In this document: positions 16,176 through 25,646 of the stretch, piece after piece | How positions within the stretch are numbered: position 1 is the stretch's first letter | Layout of the letters: each line of letters starts with the position of its first letter | DNA from: Kineococcus rhizosphaerae | Lineage (GTDB): Bacteria > Actinomycetota > Actinomycetes > Actinomycetales > Kineococcaceae | Direction of reading: 5' to 3' | Length of the DNA stretch: 64,000 nt | Assembly (NCBI RefSeq): GCF_003002055.1 | Contig: NZ_PVZF01000009.1 | Coordinates: 1-64,000, forward strand | Position numbers and translations under genes: made by a program | Notes under the pieces: generated by a model | What the model was told of the DNA's origin: nothing | Seen by the model: only the letters and a program-made list of their open reading frames with translations | Databases searched by the model: none

Positions 16176-18437
16176 GGTGACCGGGAGGCGTCCGGCGTCC
16201 ACGGGCCGGCCGAACAGGTACCCCTGGGCGCGGTCGCACCCCATGTCCCGCAGCATCTTCGCCTGCAGCTCGGTCTCGACCCCCTCGGCCGTGACGACCA
16301 TGCCGTGGGCGTGGGCGAGGCTGATGAGGGCCCGGACGACGGCCTCGGCGCGGTCGGAGGAACCCAGCGGCCGGACGAAGCTCATGTCGATCTTGAGGAA
16401 GCTCAGCGGGAACCGGTCGAGGTAGGACAGCGAGGAGTAGCCCGTCCCGAAGTCGTCCAGGCCGACGCGGGCGCCGATGCTGCGCAGCTCGCCCAGGCTG
16501 GCGCGGGTGGACGTCGACAGGTCGATGAGGGTGCGTTCGGTGACCTCGGCCAGCAGCGAGCTGCCCGCGGCCCCGGTCGACTCGACGCTGTGGGCGAGCC
16601 GGTGCGCGAAGGCCGGGTGCTCGAGCGTCTTGCCGGAGACGTTGAAGGAGACCTGCAGGCCGACGCCGTCGCGGCGCCACTCGCGCAGCTGGCGCAGGAC
16701 CTCCCCGAGGACCCACGTGTCGACGTCGACGATGAGCCCGGTGTCCTCGGCGGTGTCGACGAAGTGCTTGGGTTCGAGGATGCCCTGGACGGGGTCGTCG
16801 AGGCGGACGAGGGCCTCGGCGGCGACGAGCTCGGAGGTGCGCAGGTCGACGATGGGCTGCCAGACGACGCGCAGGCCGTCGGTGCGCAGGGCCCGGCGGA
16901 CGCGGTGCTCGGCGTCGTGGCGGGCCTGGGCCTCCTCGCGCATGGCGGAGTCGTACAGGGCGACGCGGTCGCGGCCGCCGTCCTTGGCGCGGTACAGGGC
17001 CATGTCGGCGCTGCGGAAGAGGTCGTCGGCGGTCCCCTCGTGCCCCACCGCGACCCCGGCGCTGGAGGTGCAGACGAAGGGTTCGGGCAGGCCGGGCAGC
17101 AGCATGGGCGAGCGCAGCCGGCGGATGATGTCGCGGGCGACGAGGGCGGCGGCCTCGGGCCGGGTGAGGCCGGGGACCATGACGACGAACTCGTCGCCGC
17201 CGAGGCGGGCCAGGGTCGCCCCGGGCGGGGCGGCGTCCTCGAGGCGGACGGCGACCTGGCGCAGCAGGGCGTCGCCGATCTGGTGCCCGAGGGTGTCGTT
17301 GACGAGCTTGAAGCGGTCGAGGTCGAGCAGGACGAGGGCGACGGCGTCGTTGGCGCTGGCGCCCGCGAGCGCCTCGGCGAGGCGGACGTCGAGCACGGAG
17401 CGGTTGGCCAGCCCCGTCAGGGAGTCGCACTGGGCGAGGCGGACGAGTTCGCCGGTGGACTTCTCCCCGGCCGAGACGTCCATGACCAGGCCTTGGACGA
17501 CCGAGGAGCTGGTCGTGGCCAGGGGGACGCTCATGCCGAGGAAGGTGCGTTCGGTCCCGTCGGGAGCGGCGACGCGGAACGGGTACGGGGCCGACGTGCC
17601 GGCGTGGGCGGCCGGGTCCTCGACCCCGGTGAAGGGGCCGCGGTCGTCGGGGTGGATGCGCAGCCGCCAGGTCTCCAGGTCCGGGTCGGCTTCGGCGCCG
17701 GTCATCCCCAGCATCTCGCGCAGCCGGTCGTCGAGGGCGACGACGCCGGTGGCGGGGTCCCAGGACCACGACCCGAGACCGGCCAGCCGCAGCGCCCCGG
17801 ACAGCAGCAGCTGCGAGCGGGTGGACTCCCCAGCGGCGCGCAGGGCCTCGGCGGTGGCGGTCAGGGCCCGCCAGGCGGCACCGGCGGCGACGGCGAGGAC
17901 CTCCAGGCTCGGTGCGTGGGAGGTGGGTACGCCCCAGACGGCCAGCCGGGGGGCGCGGGGGTGGCCGGGGACGAGCTCGACGACGGCCGAGGGCGACATG
18001 CGGGTGAGGTCGGCGCCGGTGAGGCGGCGGCCGGGCACGAGCAGGAGGTCGCCGCGGGCGGCGAGCACCTCGAGCTCGCGGTGGCGCGAGCGGGCCACGG
18101 TCTCCAGCAGCAGGACGCGCTGGTGGCCGGCGTCGTGGACCTCCGCGACGAGTTCCTCGCCGAGGGCGGCGAGGTCACCGCACTCGCTGAACCGCCGCTG
18201 GGCCCGCACGAAGGCCTGGCCCGGGTCGACCGCGAGGGCGTCGGCGCCGAGGGGCCCGTCGACGACGAGCTCGACGTCCGCGTCACGGGTGCGCAGGGCG
18301 GGACCGGACTCGGCGACCGCCGCCGCGGCACGTTCCAGGGCGCGTCGGGCTCGGCGGGTGGCCGAGGTCGCCGGAGATCCACTCACTCGCTCGCTCCACC
18401 GTCCGCGACGCGGGCCCGAGGACCCCCGTCTGTCCAT
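16164..18437 (-). CDS. PAS-GGDEF-EAL cyclic-di-GMP protein
   Basis: About 757 residues. The N-terminal 190 residues form an unrecognised, possibly sensory region. A PAS-like segment follows (GLGSWSWDPATG ... IHPDDR), then GGDEF (LGGDEFVVM intact) and EAL (AAEALVRL, FNVSGKTL, DDFGTGYSSL, KIDMSF, TAEGVET all present). Both diguanylate cyclase and phosphodiesterase residues are kept. The RxxD inhibitory site before GGDEF is absent. There are no clear membrane segments, so it is probably cytoplasmic. ATG 18437 and GTG 18440 are both possible, with TAGAGT just upstream at 18453-18458 on this strand. Confidence 0.9.
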   Translation of the reverse strand: MDRRGSSGPRRGRWSERVSGSPATSATRRARRALERAAAAVAESGPALRTRDADVELVVDGPLGADALAVDPGQAFVRAQRRFSECGDLAALGEELVAEVHDAGHQRVLLLETVARSRHRELEVLAARGDLLLVPGRRLTGADLTRMSPSAVVELVPGHPRAPRLAVWGVPTSHAPSLEVLAVAAGAAWRALTATAEALRAAGESTRSQLLLSGALRLAGLGSWSWDPATGVVALDDRLREMLGMTGAEADPDLETWRLRIHPDDRGPFTGVEDPAAHAGTSAPYPFRVAAPDGTERTFLGMSVPLATTSSSVVQGLVMDVSAGEKSTGELVRLAQCDSLTGLANRSVLDVRLAEALAGASANDAVALVLLDLDRFKLVNDTLGHQIGDALLRQVAVRLEDAAPPGATLARLGGDEFVVMVPGLTRPEAAALVARDIIRRLRSPMLLPGLPEPFVCTSSAGVAVGHEGTADDLFRSADMALYRAKDGGRDRVALYDSAMREEAQARHDAEHRVRRALRTDGLRVVWQPIVDLRTSELVAAEALVRLDDPVQGILEPKHFVDTAEDTGLIVDVDTWVLGEVLRQLREWRRDGVGLQVSFNVSGKTLEHPAFAHRLAHSVESTGAAGSSLLAEVTERTLIDLSTSTRASLGELRSIGARVGLDDFGTGYSSLSYLDRFPLSFLKIDMSFVRPLGSSDRAEAVVRALISLAHAHGMVVTAEGVETELQAKMLRDMGCDRAQGYLFGRPVDAGRLPVTSRP

Positions 18438-18515
18438 CACACAACGTGACCAACTCTAACGCGCTGTGGGGAATCGCGGTACCTCGCAGCGGGGTCGCCT
18501 GAACTGCTTCACCTC

Positions 18516-18525
18516 GCTAATTAGC
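18516..18525. promoter_or_regulatory. Palindrome GCTAATTAGC, probable MarR operator
   Basis: A perfect 10-bp palindrome and a rare AT-rich island. It lies 11 bases upstream of the TATGGT -10 element, so it overlaps the -35 region of the marR gene. A bound MarR dimer would block its own operon. Confidence 0.5.
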
Positions 18526-18536
18526 CGACCTCACGA

Positions 18537-18542
18537 TATGGT
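18537..18542 (+). promoter_or_regulatory. -10 element TATGGT of the leaderless marR promoter
   Basis: TATGGT ends six bases before the ATG at 18549, and no ribosome site is present. Transcription is expected to start at the ATG. Confidence 0.6.
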
Positions 18543-18548
18543 GGCCTC

Positions 18549-19031
18549 ATGCCACCAACTGCCGACGACACCCCCGCTCCGGACACCGGGGCGGGCGTGG
18601 ACGTGGCGGTCGCCCCGCTCGACCAGCTCGCCGTCGACCTGCGCGTCTCGCTGCTGCGCACGGCCCGCCGCCTGCGCGCCCAGAAGAGCGTCGACGAGCT
18701 CACCGACGGTCAGTTCTCCGTGCTGTCGCAGCTGTTCAACGCCGGCCCCCGCACCCCCGGCGAGCTCGCCGAGGCCGAGCACGTGCGCCCCCCGTCCATG
18801 ACCCGCACCATCGCCTCCCTCGTCGAGGCGGGCCTGGTGGCCCGCACCGACCACCCCGACGACGGCCGCCAGGTGCTCGTCTCGCCCACCGAGGCCGGCC
18901 GCCGCGTGGTCCTGGAGACCCGCGAACGCCGCGCGGCCTGGCTCAGCCGCCGCCTCGAGGACCTGTCCCCCGCCGACCGCGCGACGCTGGCCGAGGCCGC
19001 CCGCATCCTCAACGCGGTGATCGGCGCGTGA
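18549..19031 (+). CDS. MarR-family transcriptional regulator
   Basis: A 160-residue winged-helix regulator. The core runs DGQFSVLSQLFNAGPRTPGELAEAEHVRPPSMTRTIASLVEAGLVAR, with the wing HPDDGRQVLVSPTEAG, both textbook MarR. It probably represses its own operon and is released by a small ligand or the drug exported by the next gene. Its stop overlaps the MFS start by four bases (GTGA), so the two are coupled. The promoter is leaderless and carries a palindrome in its -35 region. Confidence 0.92.
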   Translation: MPPTADDTPAPDTGAGVDVAVAPLDQLAVDLRVSLLRTARRLRAQKSVDELTDGQFSVLSQLFNAGPRTPGELAEAEHVRPPSMTRTIASLVEAGLVARTDHPDDGRQVLVSPTEAGRRVVLETRERRAAWLSRRLEDLSPADRATLAEAARILNAVIGA

Positions 19032-20323
19032 ACCAGACCTTCCGCTCCCTGCGGCACCGCGACTACCGGCTCTGGGTCAGCGGCGCCGTCGTCTCCAACG
19101 TCGGCACCTGGATGCAGCGCGTGGCGCAGGACTGGCTCGTCATCCAGGTCCTCACCCACGGCTCGGGCACGGCCGGCGGCATCACGACGGGCCTGCAGTT
19201 CGGCCCGATCCTGCTGCTGGCCCCGATCGCCGGGACGATCGCCGACCGGTTCCCGCAGCGACGCACCCTGATGGTCACCCAGTCCGTCATGGGGTTCCTC
19301 GGGCTGGTCATGGCCGCCCTGGTCCTGTCCGGTCACGTGCAGCTGTGGCACGTCTACGTCCTGGCGGTCCTGCTGGGCTGCGCGTCCGCCATCGACGGCC
19401 CCGTCCGCCAGACGTTCGTCGGCCAGCTCGTGCCCCGCGAGGACCTGCCGAACGCGATCGGCCTGAACTCGGCGTCGTTCAACTCCGCCCGCCTCATCGG
19501 GCCGGCCCTGGCCGGGGTGCTCATCGCCTGGATCGGCACCGGTCCGGTGTTCCTGCTCAACGCGCTGTCGTTCGTGGCCCCGCTGGTCATGCTGCACCTC
19601 ATGCGGCCGGTGGACCCGGTGCCGCGCGAGAAGCCCGCCAAGGGCACGGGCGGCATGCGCGAGGGGTTGCGGTACGTCCGGGCGCGCCCCGACCTGGTGG
19701 CGATCTTCGCGCTGGTCGCCGTCGTGGGGACCTTCGGGCTGAACTTCCAGCTCACCAGCGCGCTCATGACGAGCGTGAAGTTCGGCACCGACTCCGCCGG
19801 CTACGGGCTGGCGGGCACCGTCCTGGCGGTCGGTTCGCTGGCCGGGGCGCTCGTGGCGGCCCGGCGCGACCGCCCCCGCTACCGGCTCGTCGTGGGCGCG
19901 GCCGTCGCGTTCGGGGTGCTCGCCTCGCTGGCGGCGCTCATGCCGACGTACGCGCTGTACCTCGTCGTCCTGCCCTTCATGGGCCTGGCGTCGCTGACGC
20001 TGCTGACCGCGGCGAACGCGACGGTGCAGATGAGCACCGAACCGGCCGTGCGCGGCCGGGTGATGGCGCTGTACATGTCCCTCATGCAGGGCGGCACGGT
20101 CGTCGGCGGACCCTTCGTCGGGTGGGTGGGCACCGCGTTCGGGCCGCAGTGGTCGATCCTCGTCGGCTCGATCCCCTCGGCGCTGGTGGGGCTCGCGGTC
20201 GGCTGGTTCTTCCTGCGGCGCGCGCGGGTCCGGGTCCGGTACTCCTGGCGCGGCACCCCGCACCTGCGGCTGGTGCCGGCCGCGCCGGCCCCCGACGGCG
20301 ACCGGGACCCGGCCGCCGCCTGA
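19028..20323 (+). CDS. MFS transporter (DHA3-like)
   Basis: A 431-residue twelve-segment permease of the EntS/MefA-like DHA3 group. It has LRHRDYRLWVSGAVVSNVGTWMQ at the N terminus, the ADRFPQRR loop, and PREDLPNAIGLNSASFNSARLIGPALAG in the conserved central loop. It is likely an exporter of drugs or metabolites. It is coupled to the upstream MarR regulator, which implies inducible efflux. The repeat-rich gap 20324-20482 follows. Confidence 0.9.
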   Translation: MNQTFRSLRHRDYRLWVSGAVVSNVGTWMQRVAQDWLVIQVLTHGSGTAGGITTGLQFGPILLLAPIAGTIADRFPQRRTLMVTQSVMGFLGLVMAALVLSGHVQLWHVYVLAVLLGCASAIDGPVRQTFVGQLVPREDLPNAIGLNSASFNSARLIGPALAGVLIAWIGTGPVFLLNALSFVAPLVMLHLMRPVDPVPREKPAKGTGGMREGLRYVRARPDLVAIFALVAVVGTFGLNFQLTSALMTSVKFGTDSAGYGLAGTVLAVGSLAGALVAARRDRPRYRLVVGAAVAFGVLASLAALMPTYALYLVVLPFMGLASLTLLTAANATVQMSTEPAVRGRVMALYMSLMQGGTVVGGPFVGWVGTAFGPQWSILVGSIPSALVGLAVGWFFLRRARVRVRYSWRGTPHLRLVPAAPAPDGDRDPAAA

Positions 20324-20328
20324 CCCCC

Positions 20329-20441
20329 GCGATCGAGGAACTCCCCTCGGCGATCGAGGAATCCCCCCGGCGATCGAGGAAACGCTGCCCCCGCCGGGGC
20401 CGGTGCGTCCTTGATCGCCGGGTCGGGGTCCTTGATCGCCG
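20329..20441. repeat. Three direct and two inverted copies of a 12-13 bp repeat
   Basis: GCGATCGAGGAA occurs at 20329-20340, 20350-20361 and 20370-20381. TCCTTGATCGCCG, its inverted form with one change, occurs at 20408-20420 and 20429-20441. Spacing within each set is 20-21 bases. Any left copy can pair with either right copy, so alternative hairpins can form between the MFS and methyltransferase genes. It could be a terminator or a dispersed palindromic element. Confidence 0.8.
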
Positions 20442-20482
20442 GGGTGGGCGGAGGAGCTCGCCGGGCGCGGGAGAATGGGAGC

Positions 20483-21673
20483 GTGCCCACCGACCTGACC
20501 GCCGCCCTCGCCGACGTCCGCACCCTGCTGCTGGACGCGCCGAACCTGTCGCGGGCGGTCGCGGCGGGCCGGCGCAAGGGGCTGGAACCGCCTGCGGCCG
20601 AACGGGTCGAGGTCCGCCCCGTGGCGCTGAAGAACGGCCCGCACCTGCAGTTCACGGCCCGCACGGGGCCGGTCGTCTCGACCCGCAACGTGCCCGTCGC
20701 CGACGCGGGGGCGGCCGTCGACGAGCTGCTGGCCGAGCCCTACGGCAACCTGCACGTCGAGACCGCGTCCGAGGTCGTCCAGGTGCGGGTCACCAAGAAG
20801 GGCGACGCGCAGGTCCACCGGGCCGCGGCCGAGCACGCCGCCGGCCCGGCCCGGCACGACAAGGCGAAGCAGCGGCTCGTGGACCCCGACGACCCGGTGT
20901 TCCGCGTCCTGGGCGCCGGCGGCGACAAGCGCCGGCAGGTCGAGGCGTTCGTGCGCCAGCTCGCCCCCCTGGCCCCGACGGTGCTCTCGCGCGACGGCGA
21001 GCGGGTCCGGGCGGTCGACCTCGGGTGCGGCAACGCCTACCTGACGTTCGCGGCCCACCGCTGGCTCGGGCAGGCCGCGCGGGAGCGGGGCAAGGAGCTG
21101 GTCACGGTCGGCGTCGACGTGCGCGAGGACGTCGTCGCGACCGGCCTGAAGGCGGCGCGGGAGGCGCAGCTGGCGGGCCTGGAGTTCGCGGTGGGGTCCA
21201 TCGCGGGCGCAGAACCCTTCACCGGTGCCCGGCCGGACCTCGTGATGGCCCTGCACGCGTGCGACACCGCGACGGACGAGGCGCTGGCCCGCGCGGTGCG
21301 CTGGGGCTCGCCGCTGGTGCTCGCGGCGCCGTGCTGCCACCGCGACGTGCAGCGGCAGCTGCACGAGAACCGCACCGCCCTGGTGCGGCACGCCATCCTG
21401 CGCGAGCGCTTCGCCGACGTCCTCACCGACGCGCTGCGCTCGCTCGTGCTGCAGGTGCTCGGCTACAAGGTCGAGGTGGTGGAGTTCATCGACTCCGCCC
21501 ACACGCCCCGCAACGCGATGATCCGCGCGGTGCGCACGGGCGCACCCCGCGGGTCGCGGCTGGCGGACCTGCTGGCCGAGTACGACGACCTGACGCGGAC
21601 GTGGGGCGTGGAACCCGCGCTGGCGCGGATGCTGGCCCCCGAGCTCGAACGGGTCCGTCAGGCCGCGCTGTAG
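20483..21673 (+). CDS. SAM-dependent methyltransferase (Methyltransf_32 / GSTCD-like)
   Basis: A 396-residue protein. The C-terminal half is a class I methyltransferase: DLGCGNAYLTFAAHRWL (SAM-binding motif I), GVDVRED (motif II), MALHACDTATDEAL and AAPCCHRDVQRQL, which mark the Methyltransf_32 family shared with eukaryotic GSTCD/METTL25-type proteins. The N-terminal 170 residues are family-specific. The substrate is unknown; an RNA or protein target is possible. GTG 20483 follows GAGAAT by six bases. It overlaps the convergent DUF1540 gene by 16 bases. Confidence 0.82.
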   Translation: MPTDLTAALADVRTLLLDAPNLSRAVAAGRRKGLEPPAAERVEVRPVALKNGPHLQFTARTGPVVSTRNVPVADAGAAVDELLAEPYGNLHVETASEVVQVRVTKKGDAQVHRAAAEHAAGPARHDKAKQRLVDPDDPVFRVLGAGGDKRRQVEAFVRQLAPLAPTVLSRDGERVRAVDLGCGNAYLTFAAHRWLGQAARERGKELVTVGVDVREDVVATGLKAAREAQLAGLEFAVGSIAGAEPFTGARPDLVMALHACDTATDEALARAVRWGSPLVLAAPCCHRDVQRQLHENRTALVRHAILRERFADVLTDALRSLVLQVLGYKVEVVEFIDSAHTPRNAMIRAVRTGAPRGSRLADLLAEYDDLTRTWGVEPALARMLAPELERVRQAAL

Positions 21674-21957
21674 GTCAGGCAGCGGGTCTGGCCGGAGTCG
21701 GCGGTGCCGACCTCGATGGTCGCGGCGTGGCAGGTGAGGTCGGAGTTGTGGGAGCAGTCGGCGAGCTGGCACGCGCCCACGTGACCCTCGACGGTCGGCG
21801 AGTGCTTGGTCGGGATGCCCAGGAACGTGGCGCAGTGGTTCGCGCCGTGGTCGCCCACGGTAATGGCCGGGGCGTGGCAGCTCGTCGAGGCGTTGAACGT
21901 GCAGCCGTCGACGGAGCACTGGTGGATCGGGGTGAGGTCCAGGTTCACGGTCGCCAT
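21658..21957 (-). CDS. DUF1540 protein with two Cys-rich repeats
   Basis: A 99-residue protein made of two tandem DUF1540 units. Unit one has CSVDGC, SCHAPAITV and HCATF; unit two has CQLADC, TCHAATIEV and RCLTY. Each has four Cys, a likely small metal site. The function of the family is unknown; metal binding or a stress role is inferred from the Cys pattern. TACTTT lies seven bases before the ATG, giving a leaderless promoter, and a large inverted repeat surrounds its -35 region. Confidence 0.85.
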   Translation of the reverse strand: MATVNLDLTPIHQCSVDGCTFNASTSCHAPAITVGDHGANHCATFLGIPTKHSPTVEGHVGACQLADCSHNSDLTCHAATIEVGTADSGQTRCLTYSAA

Positions 21958-21964
21958 GGCGTCG

Positions 21965-21970
21965 AAAGTA
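21965..21970 (-). promoter_or_regulatory. -10 element TACTTT of the DUF1540 gene
   Basis: Read on the minus strand, TACTTT ends seven bases before the ATG at 21957. The adjacent inverted repeat begins two bases upstream of it. Confidence 0.5.
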
Positions 21971-21972
21971 AC

Positions 21973-22012
21973 CAGGAAAGGCGTTCACGGCTAGCCAGGA
22001 ACGCCTTTCCTG
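21973..22012. promoter_or_regulatory. Perfect 14-bp inverted repeat between serC and DUF1540
   Basis: CAGGAAAGGCGTTC and its exact complement flank 12 bases that contain GGCTAGCC. It sits directly upstream of the DUF1540 -10 element, so its arms flank the -35 position. It could be an operator or the serC terminator, as it also lies just after the serC stop. There is no T tract on the serC side. Confidence 0.65.
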
Positions 22013-22033
22013 ACAACGGCGGAGAAATGCAGG

Positions 22034-23648
<1,615 letters not shown>

Positions 23649-23661
23649 GGCGCGGGCTCGC

Positions 23662-24456
23662 TCAGACGAACTCCTCGAACCGCTTGCGCACGGTGCGGGC
23701 GACGTCGTCGGGGTCCTGCGCCCACCAGTGGCTGGAGAGGATCTCGACCTCCACGGGCCCGGTGTAGCCGGCCTCGGCGACCAGCCGCGACATCCGGGGC
23801 AGGTCGATGAGCCCGTCACCCATCATCCCGCGGTCCAGCAGCAGGTCGGCGGTCTCGGGCAGCCAGTCCGAGACGTGGTAACCGAGGATCCGCTCGCCGG
23901 CCCGGGCGATCTGCGCGTCGAGCTCGGGGTCCCACCACACGTGGTAGGCGTCGACGATCACGCCCACCTCGGCGTCGAAGGCGTCGGACAGGTCCAGGGC
24001 CTGGCGCAGCGTGTTCACCACCGAACGGCGGCTGATCATCATGGGGTGCAGCGGTTCGACCGCGAGCTTCACGCCCGCGGCGCGCGCGTGCGGCAGGAGG
24101 TCGGCGATGCCGTCGCGGACCCGTTCCCGGGCGGCGGGCAGGTCGTGGTCGAGCGCGGGGCCGCAGACGAGCACGAGGCAGTCGGCCTCCAGCGTCGCCG
24201 CCTCCTCGACGGCGCGGCGGTTGTCCTCGCGCACGTCGACGGCGGGGTCGGTGAACATGCCGCCGCGGCATACGGAGCTGACGTGCAGGCCGGCGGAGCG
24301 GACGAGCTCGGCGGCCCGTCCGAGGCCGACCCCGGCGATCTTGTCGCGCCACAGCGCGATGGAGCCGATCTCGTGCCGCTCGCAGGCGGCGACCGCCTCG
24401 GGCAGGGCGAGGGAGTTCAGGGTGATCTGGTTCAGGCTCAGCCGTGCGGGCTCCAT
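23662..24456 (-). CDS. Sugar phosphate isomerase/epimerase (TIM barrel)
   Basis: A 264-residue xylose-isomerase-like TIM-barrel protein (AP endonuclease 2 superfamily). Metal ligands are suggested by the Glu in KLAVEPLHP, the Asp and His in VIVDAYHVWWDP, and the His in YHVSDWLPE, with a C-terminal Glu in VEVEILSS. It is likely a ketose/aldose or inosose-type isomerase in sugar catabolism. GGAGTGG precedes the ATG. A LacI-type operator-like palindrome lies 22 bases upstream, suggesting sugar-responsive repression. Confidence 0.82.
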   Translation of the reverse strand: MEPARLSLNQITLNSLALPEAVAACERHEIGSIALWRDKIAGVGLGRAAELVRSAGLHVSSVCRGGMFTDPAVDVREDNRRAVEEAATLEADCLVLVCGPALDHDLPAARERVRDGIADLLPHARAAGVKLAVEPLHPMMISRRSVVNTLRQALDLSDAFDAEVGVIVDAYHVWWDPELDAQIARAGERILGYHVSDWLPETADLLLDRGMMGDGLIDLPRMSRLVAEAGYTGPVEVEILSSHWWAQDPDDVARTVRKRFEEFV

Positions 24457-24477
24457 CGTCCACTCCGTCGTCGATCT

Positions 24478-24493
24478 GGGAATGCGCTTTCCC
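24478..24493. promoter_or_regulatory. LacI-family operator-like palindrome
   Basis: GGGAATGCGCTTTCCC is symmetric around a central GCGC with one mismatched pair, the usual shape of LacI-family operators. It lies just upstream of the isomerase start. A perfect TGACCGGTCA palindrome (24514-24523) and a GTCACA/TGTGAC repeat (24526-24546) fill the rest of this divergent gap. Confidence 0.55.
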
Positions 24494-24599
24494 GCACCTT
24501 CCCACAGCGGGGGTGACCGGTCAACGTCACAGGCCCGGGTTGTGACCCCACGGTTCGCGGTGAGTTTCGCGCGGTCGCCGTCAGGCGCACCCTGGCAGG

Positions 24600-25607
24600 G
24601 TGCTCCGCGCCGTACCCCGCCCCGCCCCCCTGACCGCCCTCGTCCCCGGGCTCGCCGTCGTCGTCGCCGCGACCCTGCTCGCCTTCGGCGTCCAGACCGT
24701 CTCGCACGTCCTGACGGCCTCCACCGCGGCCGTCGCCCTGGGCGCCGTCGTGCGCAGCACCGGGCTGTTCCGCCCCTCCTGGAAGCCGGCGACGGGGTTC
24801 GCCTCCAAGCGGCTGCTGCGCGTCGCCGTCGTCCTGCTGGGGCTGCAGCTGCCCCTGTCGCAGGTGCGCGACCTGGGCTGGGGCGGGATCGCGCTCGTCC
24901 TGGGCGTCGTCGTCGTGACGTTCCTCGGCACCCAGCTCATCGGCCGCGCCCTGGGCCTGTCCCCGGCCCGGTCGCTGCTCGTGGCCACGGGGTTCTCCAT
25001 CTGCGGCGCGTCCGCCATCGCCGCCGTGCGGCCCGCCACCGACGCCGACGAGGAGGACGTCTCGACCGCCGTGGCGCTGGTGACGCTGTGCGGCTCGCTG
25101 GCGATCGTCGTCCTGCCGCTGCTGCGCGGTCCCCTCGGCCTCGACGTGCACGAGTTCGGCGCCTGGGTCGGGGCCAGCGTGCACGACGTCGGGCAGGTCG
25201 TCGCCACGGGCGACCGCGTCCCGGGGGCCCTGACCACGGCCGTCGTCGTCAAGCTCTCGCGCGTCCTGCTGCTCGCCCCGCTGGTGGCCCTCGTCGTGCT
25301 GAACCGGCGCCGGAGCGTGGGGGCGGACACGCGCGAGCGCCCGCCGGTCCTGCCGTTCTTCGTCGCGGCCTTCGTCGTGGCCGTCCTGGTGCGGGCCACG
25401 GGCCTGCTGCCCGACGCCGCGCTCGGTGCGGCGAACCGGGTGCAGTCGGTGCTGCTGGTGGCCGCCCTGTTCGCGCTGGGCACCGGGATCGACGTGCCGC
25501 ACCTGGTGCGCACGGGCGGGCGCTCGCTCCTGCTGGGGCTGTCCTCCTGGGTCCTGGTGGCCGGGGTGGCCCTGGCCGGGGTGCACCTCCTGCACGTCGG
25601 CGCCTGA
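24600..25607 (+). CDS. YeiH-family transporter (putative sulfate exporter)
   Basis: A 335-residue membrane protein with about ten hydrophobic segments. It carries the family blocks FRPSWKPATGFASKRLLRVAVVLLG, GFSICGASAIAAVRP, GAWVGASVHDVGQVVA and LFALGTGID. YeiH (UPF0324) proteins are annotated as putative sulfate exporters on limited evidence. The GTG at 24600 lies six bases after CACCCT. The gene is divergent from the sugar isomerase and convergent with the alpha-mannosidase. Confidence 0.85.
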   Translation: MLRAVPRPAPLTALVPGLAVVVAATLLAFGVQTVSHVLTASTAAVALGAVVRSTGLFRPSWKPATGFASKRLLRVAVVLLGLQLPLSQVRDLGWGGIALVLGVVVVTFLGTQLIGRALGLSPARSLLVATGFSICGASAIAAVRPATDADEEDVSTAVALVTLCGSLAIVVLPLLRGPLGLDVHEFGAWVGASVHDVGQVVATGDRVPGALTTAVVVKLSRVLLLAPLVALVVLNRRRSVGADTRERPPVLPFFVAAFVVAVLVRATGLLPDAALGAANRVQSVLLVAALFALGTGIDVPHLVRTGGRSLLLGLSSWVLVAGVALAGVHLLHVGA

Positions 25608-25635
25608 CCCCCGCGGTGCAGGGGTCAGGCACCGC
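25604..25635. terminator. Two interleaved inverted repeats between convergent genes
   Basis: CTGACCCC (25604-25611) pairs with GGGGTCAG (25621-25628), and GCGGTGC (25613-25619) pairs with GCACCGC (25629-25635). The arms interleave, so they form alternative hairpins or a pseudoknot. The first arm contains the YeiH stop codon. It probably terminates both convergent transcripts. Confidence 0.6.
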
Positions 25636-25646
25636 TCACGCGGGCG

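Noticed and set aside
20329-20441. Repeat cluster as a CRISPR remnant
   Set aside because: Copies change orientation, spacers are only about 8-10 bases, and no cas genes are present.
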